Positions 1 to 5,040 of a DNA stretch of 8,356 nt are shown here, one piece after another. Below the pieces are notes generated by a model. That model did no database searches. It saw nothing but the letters and a program-made list of their open reading frames with translations, and was not told where the DNA came from. Where the stretch lies: the NCBI GenBank assembly GCA_025937075.1, contig JAICSD010000180.1, positions 1 to 8,356 on the forward strand, given 5' to 3'. Source of the DNA: Vicinamibacteria bacterium. GTDB taxonomy: Bacteria > Acidobacteriota > Vicinamibacteria > Vicinamibacterales > 2-12-FULL-66-21. The position numbers and the translations under genes were made by a program. Each line of letters starts with the position of its first letter. The first letter of the stretch is position 1.

Positions 1-3000
1 GCAGGCACCGGCAAGACCACCGAGCTGATCACGCGGATCCTGCGGGTCCTCGAGACCGGTCGCGCCGCGATGAAGGAGATCGTCGCGGTGACCTTCACCG
101 AGAAGGCGGCCGGCGAGTTGAAGTTGCGGCTCCGCGAGGAACTCGAGCGCGGCCGCGCGAAGGCCGCAGGCACCGAGGTCGCGCGCCGTCTCGAGGACGC
201 GCTGGCGACGCTCGAGGAAGCGCACGTCAACACGATTCACGGCTTCTGCGCGGAGCTGCTCCGCGAGCGGCCCGTCGAGGCGCGCGTCGATCCGCTGTTC
301 CGCGTCCTGACCGAGCCGCAAGCGGAGCGGATGTTCGGTGAGGCGTTCGACGGATGGCTGCAGGCCGAGCTGCAGAATCCGCCCGAAGGGGTGCGGCGCG
401 CGCTGAGGCGCACCATCTGGCAGGGATTCGGTGCGTCGGCACGCGAGGACACGGCGGTGGATCGCCTGCGCCGCGCCGCCTGGGATCTCGCGGCGTGGCG
501 CGACTTCACGGGTGGGTGGACCCGGCGTCCGTTCGACCGCGCGGATCGCATCGCGGCGCTCGTCGCCGGTCTCCGCGATCTCGCGTCGGCGAGCGAAGGG
601 CCGTCGTACGCGAAGGATCCGCTCTATCTCGATACCGCGCCCGCGCGGCACCTCGGGCAGGAAATCGCGCTGCAGCAATCGCTCGACGAAGACCACGCGC
701 GGCGGGGCGAGGGCGGCCGGCCTGACGACCACACTCTCGACGCGTGGGAATCGCGCCTCGTCGATCTTTCGCGTGACCGGACGTTCTCGAAAGCTCGGCA
801 CGGGCGCGGTCCCGGATACCGCCCCGGCATCAGCCGCGCCGACCTGATCGCGAGGCTCGACGCGTTTCGCGCAGCACTCGACTTGTTCCGCCTGGATGCG
901 GACGCGGATCTCGCGGCCGCCTTGCAGCCCGAGCTCTCGGGAGCCGTCGAACGTTATCAGGCGCTGAAGACCCGGACGGGGGCGCTCGATTTCCTCGACC
1001 TGCTGCTCATCGCGCGCGATCTGGTGAGGAACAACCCCGCCGTCCGGCGGGGCTTTCAGGAGCGGTTCACGCACATCTTCGTCGACGAGTTCCAGGACAC
1101 GGATCCGCTTCAGGCGGAGCTGCTTCTCCTGCTTGCTGCGCAGGATCCCGAAATCACGAACTGGCGGGACGTGGTTCCCGTCCCCGGCCGCCTGTTCATC
1201 GTCGGCGATCCGAAGCAGTCGATCTATCGCTTCAGGCGCGCGGACGTCGCGATCTATCGCGAGGTGTGCGAGCAGTTGATCCGGCACGGCGCCAGGCTCG
1301 AGCGCCTGACGACCAGCTTCCGGAGCGTGCCGCAGATCCAGGCGTGCGTGAACGGAGCCTTCGCGTCCGTCATGACCGGCGACGAGGCGACGCTGCAGGC
1401 CGATTACGTGCCGCTCTCCCAGAATCGCCGGCCGATTGCCGGACAGCCCGCGATCATCGCGCTTCCCGTCCCGGAGCCGTACGGCTCGCGCAACGTGTCG
1501 GCGAGAGAGATCGAGCGCTCGCTGCCGGACGCGGTGGGCGCGTTCGTGGAATGGATCGTCGGATCCAGCACGTGGCTCGTGACGGAGCGCGCGGGTGGAG
1601 AGCCCGTGCCGGTTGCCGCCAAGCATGTCTGCCTGCTGTTCCGCCGCTTCCTCAGCTTCGGCGAAGACATCACGCAGCCCTACCTCCGCGCCCTCGAAGC
1701 GCGCGGCGTGCGTCACGTCCTCGTCGGCGGCAAGACGTTCCACGAGCGGGAGGAGGTCGAGGCCGTTCGCGCGGCGCTTGCGGCGATCGAATGGCCCGAC
1801 GACGAGCTGTCGGCGTTCGCGACGCTGCGCGGCGGGCTGTTCGCGATCGGCGACGAGGAGCTCCTGGAATGGAAGATGCGCTTCGGCGGCTTTCATCCGT
1901 TCCGCATTCCGGCGGAGTTCAGGAGCGCGCCAGCGGATCCGGCTCTCGACCATCTGAGGCCGATCGCGGTGGCACTGAAGACGATTCAGGATCTGCACAC
2001 GAGGCGCAACTACGTCCCAATCGCGGAGACGATCGGTCAGCTGCTCGCCGCGACGCGCGCACACGTGGGCCTCGTGCTCCGGAGCGGCGGAGAGCAGGCG
2101 CTCGCGAACGTACTGCACGTCGCCGAGCTCGCGCGGCAGTACGAGGCTGAGGGCGGACTCTCGTTTCGGGGCTTCGTCGACGAGCTGCGGTCAGCCGCCG
2201 ACACGGCCAACGCGGCGGAAGCGCCCATCCTCGAAGAAGGCAGTGATGGCGTTCGCCTCATGACCGTGCACAAGGCGAAAGGCCTCGAGTTCCCGATCGT
2301 GATCCTCGCCGACCTGACGTGCAACCTCTCGCGTCCGGATGCCGGGCGCTGGATTGATTCGTCCGCCAACGTCTGCGCGCAGAAGCTCGCCGGCTGGGCG
2401 CCCATCGATCTCGTGCTCAACGGTCCGGCGGAAGCGGCGCGCGACAGGGCGGAAGCGCACCGCCTGGCGTATGTTGCAGCCACGCGCGCGCGAGACCTCC
2501 TCGTGATTCCCGCCCTGGGTGATGGTCCGTACGAGGGCGGCTGGCTCGAGGCGCTGACGTCCGCGATCTATCCGGCGGAGTCGTCATGCCGAAGCGCCGG
2601 GCGCGCACCCGGGTGTCCGGTGTTCACGTCGAAGGATTCGGTGCTTCGGCGGCCCGACGGCGATCCGGCCGGCCGGCACACCGTCGCGCCTGGCCTGCAC
2701 GATGTGGCCGGCACGCCCGTCGTCTGGTGGGATCCGCACGTGTTGAACCTTGGCGTCCCCTCGTCGTTCGGGCTCCATCGCGACGATCTGATCGTGAAGG
2801 ACGGCGACATGTTTGCCGTGCAGGAGCGGCTCGAGGATTACGAGCGATGGGGCGCGGATCGTGCGGCCGTGATCGCGCATGCCAGACGACGCATGATCGA
2901 CGTGCAGACCGCCACGACGTGGGCCGCCGACGCGGCGTCCCGCGGGATCGCCGAAGAAATCGGTGGGGCAGCTGACGTGGAAATTGTCGCGCTGGCCGGC

Positions 3001-3444
3001 GGGGCTGTCCGTCCGCGCGGCGCGCGCTTCGGCTCGCTCGTCCACGCCGTGCTCGCGACCGTGCCGCTCGATGCCGATGCCGAGCTCGTGCTGCGGACGG
3101 CCCGCACGCATGGCCGGCTGCTCGACTCCGGCGCCGACGAAGTTCAGGCCGCCGCAGTGCTCGTCGTCCGCATCCTGGAGCACGATCTCATGAAGCGCGC
3201 GAGGGGGTCGGAGAAACTGCGGCGTGAGACGCCCGTCTCCTGGCTCGAGCAGGATGGGACGCTGATCGAGGGCGTCCTCGACCTTGCGTTCGACGAGGAT
3301 CACACCACGGTCGTGGTGGACTTCAAGACCGACCACGAGCTGGCGGCCGGGGAGGCGCGCTACCGTGCCCAGGTGGCACAGTACGCATCAGCCGTCAGCC
3401 GCGCGACCGGACGTCCGGCCAGGGCTGTGCTGTTCCGGGTCTGA
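1..3444 (+). CDS. addA: AddA/RecB-type helicase-nuclease (UvrD superfamily 1A), 5' end outside window
   Basis: An ATP-driven DNA helicase with a C-terminal nuclease, of the AddAB/RecBCD type that resects double-strand breaks for recombination. The frame is open from base 1 and already inside the Walker A motif (AGTGKT, visible residues 1-6), so the true start lies left of the window and the ATG at 70 is internal. Visible landmarks by residue: TFTEKAAGEL (about 31-40), TIHGFC (about 78-83), Walker B VDEFQDTD (361-368), GDPKQSIYRFR (402-412), TTSFRS (437-442), TVHKAKGLE (755-763) and YVAATRARDL (824-833). The C-terminus has a PD-(D/E)XK nuclease pattern: H1015 in GSLVH, D1094 in GVLDLA, D1107 and K1109 in VDFKTD, then Q1124 and Y1128. 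All key residues are present, so an active enzyme is expected. The 1147 visible residues suit AddA (about 1,200). AddB would be expected upstream, out of view. It seems functionally unrelated to the downstream operon. Confidence 0.93.
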   Translation, partial: AGTGKTTELITRILRVLETGRAAMKEIVAVTFTEKAAGELKLRLREELERGRAKAAGTEVARRLEDALATLEEAHVNTIHGFCAELLRERPVEARVDPLFRVLTEPQAERMFGEAFDGWLQAELQNPPEGVRRALRRTIWQGFGASAREDTAVDRLRRAAWDLAAWRDFTGGWTRRPFDRADRIAALVAGLRDLASASEGPSYAKDPLYLDTAPARHLGQEIALQQSLDEDHARRGEGGRPDDHTLDAWESRLVDLSRDRTFSKARHGRGPGYRPGISRADLIARLDAFRAALDLFRLDADADLAAALQPELSGAVERYQALKTRTGALDFLDLLLIARDLVRNNPAVRRGFQERFTHIFVDEFQDTDPLQAELLLLLAAQDPEITNWRDVVPVPGRLFIVGDPKQSIYRFRRADVAIYREVCEQLIRHGARLERLTTSFRSVPQIQACVNGAFASVMTGDEATLQADYVPLSQNRRPIAGQPAIIALPVPEPYGSRNVSAREIERSLPDAVGAFVEWIVGSSTWLVTERAGGEPVPVAAKHVCLLFRRFLSFGEDITQPYLRALEARGVRHVLVGGKTFHEREEVEAVRAALAAIEWPDDELSAFATLRGGLFAIGDEELLEWKMRFGGFHPFRIPAEFRSAPADPALDHLRPIAVALKTIQDLHTRRNYVPIAETIGQLLAATRAHVGLVLRSGGEQALANVLHVAELARQYEAEGGLSFRGFVDELRSAADTANAAEAPILEEGSDGVRLMTVHKAKGLEFPIVILADLTCNLSRPDAGRWIDSSANVCAQKLAGWAPIDLVLNGPAEAARDRAEAHRLAYVAATRARDLLVIPALGDGPYEGGWLEALTSAIYPAESSCRSAGRAPGCPVFTSKDSVLRRPDGDPAGRHTVAPGLHDVAGTPVVWWDPHVLNLGVPSSFGLHRDDLIVKDGDMFAVQERLEDYERWGADRAAVIAHARRRMIDVQTATTWAADAASRGIAEEIGGAADVEIVALAGGAVRPRGARFGSLVHAVLATVPLDADAELVLRTARTHGRLLDSGADEVQAAAVLVVRILEHDLMKRARGSEKLRRETPVSWLEQDGTLIEGVLDLAFDEDHTTVVVDFKTDHELAAGEARYRAQVAQYASAVSRATGRPARAVLFRV

Positions 3445-3445
3445 C

Positions 3446-3474
3446 TTGACAAGCCCATACCCGCGGTTTACTGT
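3446..3474 (+). promoter_or_regulatory. Sigma-70-type promoter of the sulfite/cysteine operon
   Basis: A perfect -35 box TTGACA lies at 3446-3451, one base after the helicase stop codon. A 17-base spacer leads to TACTGT at 3469-3474, which keeps the key T, A and final T of a -10 box (3 of 6 consensus bases). Transcription would start near 3481-3482, which coincides with the GTG of the polycysteine leader frame. The -35 and the spacing are strong; the -10 is only fair. A shifted reading, TTTACT at 3467-3472 with a 15-base spacer, is less likely. Confidence 0.6.
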
Positions 3475-3481
3475 TGCAATC

Positions 3482-3565
3482 GTGATCCGTTGCGCGTGTC
3501 TGACCTGCGTCTGTTGTTGTCCGGGAGCCGAAAGGGCTTTCCCGGCCAGGTCTGACTCCGCGTAA
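3482..3565 (+). CDS. Polycysteine leader peptide (27 aa), probable cysteine attenuator
   Basis: A small frame, GTG at 3482 to TAA at 3563-3565, begins MIRCACLTCVCCCPG and has six cysteines in residues 4-13, including three in a row. No Shine-Dalgarno sequence precedes it. The GTG sits at the predicted transcription start, so a leaderless start is likely. Four of six cysteine codons are TGT, against 2 of 22 in the other genes of the window. The frame lies between a promoter and a rho-independent terminator directly upstream of a siroheme/sulfite reductase/cysteine synthase operon. Inference: it is a sensor whose translation slows when Cys-tRNA is scarce, and the peptide itself probably has no function. 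Short polycysteine leaderless frames that respond to cysteine are known in mycobacteria. The frame is too short for coding statistics, so the call rests on composition and position. Confidence 0.72.
   Translation: MIRCACLTCVCCCPGAERAFPARSDSA
3502..3552 (+). promoter_or_regulatory. Leader RNA hairpin overlapping the cysteine codons
   Basis: Two nested helices can form. The outer one is GACCTG (3502-3507) with CAGGTC (3547-3552). The inner one is CCGGG (3521-3525) with CCCGG (3541-3545), continuing through AGCC (3526-3529) with GGCT (3535-3538) across a two-base bulge, closed by a GAAAG loop. The left arms lie within or just after the cysteine codons (3491-3520), so a ribosome stalled there would open the structure and free 3534-3553. 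In an attenuator this hairpin would compete with the antiterminator. The pairings were read by eye; no folding energy was calculated. Confidence 0.45.
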
Positions 3566-3611
3566 GGAAACGATGTAAGTTACCAGAACGCACACGGAAA
3601 AGACCCAGCCC
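3534..3611 (+). promoter_or_regulatory. Candidate antiterminator pairing
   Basis: GGGCT (3534-3538) is complementary to AGCCC (3607-3611), the first five bases of the terminator's left arm. Nested inside, GGTCT (3549-3553) is complementary to AGACC (3601-3605). Forming both helices would block the terminator. A ribosome held at the last cysteine codons (3512-3520) would cover bases up to about 3532 and leave these elements free. A ribosome at the stop codon (3563-3565) would cover GGTCT and prevent pairing. A second candidate is CCCGGCCAGG (3541-3550), which could pair with CCTGCCGGG (3625-3633) of the right arm with one bulge. The helices are short, so this is a hypothesis. Confidence 0.35.
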
Positions 3612-3645
3612 GGCAGGCCCTGAGCCTGCCGGGCTTTTTATTTTT
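3607..3645 (+). terminator. Rho-independent terminator (attenuator terminator)
   Basis: A perfect 12-base inverted repeat, AGCCCGGCAGGC (3607-3618) and GCCTGCCGGGCT (3624-3635), closes a five-base loop and runs into TTTTTATTTTT (3635-3645). It lies downstream of the leader frame's stop and only about 20-35 bases before the sirC start, without a gene of its own to end except the leader. That position suggests conditional termination of the operon transcript. It would also stop read-through from the helicase gene, which is the simpler alternative role. Confidence 0.88.
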
Positions 3646-3670
3646 CCAGGGAGATTTTCCGAAGGTGCGT

Positions 3671-3675
3671 GGAGG
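3671..3675 (+). promoter_or_regulatory. Ribosome binding site deciding the sirC start
   Basis: GGAGG lies four bases before the GTG at 3680, a slightly short spacing. The alternative start, GTG 3665, has only GGAG at 3650-3653 with 11 bases of spacing. The stronger site, plus the family-like N-terminus MPLFPVFLKLAGRRVLVVG, favours 3680. Confidence 0.5.
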
Positions 3676-3679
3676 CCAT

Positions 3680-4258
3680 GTGCCGCTCTTTCCCGTGTTC
3701 CTGAAGCTGGCCGGACGCCGCGTGCTGGTCGTAGGCGGCGGGCCCGTCGCCGCCGGGAAACTGCGCGCGCTGCTGGACGCCGGCGCCGACGTCACGGTCG
3801 TGGCGCCCGAAGCGTGCGCCGAGGTGTCAGCGGCGGGCGTCAGGGTGGAACGGCGACGCTTCGTTCCCCAGGACGTCGATGGCGTCGCATTCGTCGTGGC
3901 CGCCGCGCCGCCGGACGTCAATCGTGACGTGGCGCGCGCGGCGGAACGCCGCGGCGTTTTCGTGAACGCCGTGGACGATCTGGCGTCGGCGAATGCCTAT
4001 GCGCCGGCCATCGTGCGGCGCGCCGGCGTGACGCTCGCGATCTCGACCGACGGTGCGGCTCCCGCGCTGGCGGGGCTGGTGAGGGAAGCGCTCGAAGCGG
4101 TGTTGCCGGACGATCTGGAACGCTGGATGGAGAGCGCCGCCGAGGCGCGGAAGGATTGGCTCGCGCGGGGCGTCCCGATGCAGGAGCGCCGGCCGCTGCT
4201 GCTGAAGGCGCTCAACGAGTTGTACGCGCGGAAAGAGCTCACGAACGTCCGGTCATGA
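3680..4258 (+). CDS. sirC: Precorrin-2 dehydrogenase (siroheme synthase N-terminal domain type)
   Basis: Oxidises precorrin-2 to sirohydrochlorin with NAD+, the second step of siroheme synthesis from uroporphyrinogen III; some family members (Met8p, CysG) also insert iron. From GTG 3680 the protein has 192 residues, close to the stand-alone family size; GTG 3665 would add five. A Rossmann NAD site, VLVVGGGPVAAGK, covers residues 15-27. NAVDD (96-100) carries the aspartate (D99) that matches the catalytic aspartate of CysG and Met8p by recalled alignment. It is followed by the family segment LAISTDGAAPALAGLVRE (119-136). Its stop overlaps the cobA start as ATGA (4255-4258), which implies translational coupling. 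It is the first structural gene after the attenuator. No separate ferrochelatase (CbiX/SirB type) is in view, so whether this protein also chelates iron is open. Confidence 0.92.
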   Translation: MPLFPVFLKLAGRRVLVVGGGPVAAGKLRALLDAGADVTVVAPEACAEVSAAGVRVERRRFVPQDVDGVAFVVAAAPPDVNRDVARAAERRGVFVNAVDDLASANAYAPAIVRRAGVTLAISTDGAAPALAGLVREALEAVLPDDLERWMESAAEARKDWLARGVPMQERRPLLLKALNELYARKELTNVRS

Positions 4259-5031
4259 AACAAGGATCAGTCGCGCTCGTCGGCGCCGGGCCCGGTGACC
4301 CGGATCTGTTGACGCGCCGTGCGGTTCGCCGTCTGGAGGAAGCGGACGTCGTGTTCTACGACGCGCTCGTCGACCTCGACGCGCTCTCGCTCGCACCGCA
4401 TGCGCGGCGTGTCTTCGTCGGCAAACGTGCCGGCCGTGCGGCCATGGGGCAGGAGACGATCAGCCGGCTCCTGATCCGCGCCGCGCGCCGCGGGCAGAAA
4501 GTCGTCCGCCTGAAGGGAGGCGATCCCTTCGTCTTCGGGCGCGGCGGCGAAGAGGCGCTGGCGCTCGCCGCCGCCGGCATTCCGTTCGAGATCGTTCCTG
4601 GCGTGAGCGCGGCCATTGCGGCCGCCGGTCTGGCGCACATTCCGGTCACGCACCGCGGCCTTTCATGCGGGTTCGTCGTCGTCTCGGGACACGCCGAAGA
4701 CGCGTATCGATCGATTCTCGAGACGCTGGCGCCGCAGTCGGCGACGGTCGTGGTGCTGATGGGGCTCGGCCACGCCGCGGCCATCGCCACGCTGCTCATC
4801 GCGCGGGGCTGGAATCCGTTGACGCCCGCGGCCGTCCTGTTCGGCGCGTCGACGTCGCGGTCGGACGTCTGGACGTCCACGTTGGCGGAGCTGAAGCAGG
4901 GGCTTGATGCCTCGGACCACACCGATCCGGGGACGATCGTGATTGGTGAGGTCGTGCGTCTCCGCGCGGCGCTCGGCGACGAGCGGGCAGATGTAGGGCA
5001 CACCTTCAGGTGTGCCGGAGCTCAGGGATAG
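4255..5031 (+). CDS. cobA: Uroporphyrinogen-III C-methyltransferase (SUMT)
   Basis: Transfers two methyl groups from S-adenosylmethionine to uroporphyrinogen III to make precorrin-2, the branch point to siroheme and cobalamin. From ATG 4255 the protein has 258 residues, the normal single-domain SUMT length. Family motifs are VGAGPGDPDLLT (9-20), VVRLKGGDPFVFGRGGEE (83-100), PGVSAA (115-120) and PVTHRGLS (130-137). The frame stays open upstream to 4156, but that part lies inside sirC, and ATG 4255 is coupled to the sirC stop, so it is preferred. In many bacteria this enzyme is fused to the SirC domain as CysG; here the two are separate adjacent genes. The last 15 or so residues are coded over a perfect palindrome (4997-5016) and look less family-like than the rest. 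Operon context favours siroheme supply for the reductase encoded next. Confidence 0.96.
   Translation: MKQGSVALVGAGPGDPDLLTRRAVRRLEEADVVFYDALVDLDALSLAPHARRVFVGKRAGRAAMGQETISRLLIRAARRGQKVVRLKGGDPFVFGRGGEEALALAAAGIPFEIVPGVSAAIAAAGLAHIPVTHRGLSCGFVVVSGHAEDAYRSILETLAPQSATVVVLMGLGHAAAIATLLIARGWNPLTPAAVLFGASTSRSDVWTSTLAELKQGLDASDHTDPGTIVIGEVVRLRAALGDERADVGHTFRCAGAQG
4997..5016. repeat. Perfect palindrome at the cobA 3' end (REP-like)
   Basis: GGCACACCT (4997-5005) and AGGTGTGCC (5008-5016) are perfect inverted copies around TC. As RNA this gives an eight-pair stem with a TTCA loop. It lies in the last codons of cobA, 24 bases before the sulfite reductase start, with no T-run after it, so it is not a standard terminator. 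It may be a copy of a dispersed palindromic repeat or a stem-loop that tunes the downstream message. Confidence 0.55.
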
Positions 5032-5040
5032 AGGTTTCCG

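Noticed and set aside
1266..2150. Open frame of 294 codons on the + strand in another frame
   Set aside because: Sits inside the helicase gene between its conserved motifs; the product is an arginine/alanine-rich sequence without known features.
2584..3336. Open frame of 250 codons on the - strand
   Set aside because: Antisense to the nuclease part of the helicase, whose catalytic motifs are intact. No domain or ribosome site supports it.
3284..3565. Extended frame of 93 codons ending with the polycysteine stretch
   Set aside because: Its first part is out of frame inside the helicase nuclease domain and upstream of the promoter. Only the part from GTG 3482 is plausible as a translated unit.
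3481..3664. Riboswitch (SAM, SAH, cobalamin or similar) in the leader
   Set aside because: I could not find the conserved core sequences of these classes. The cysteine-codon frame and terminator explain the region better.
4997..5016. Rho-independent terminator between cobA and sulfite reductase
   Set aside because: The stem is good but no run of T follows, and the downstream gene starts 24 bases later with its own ribosome site.
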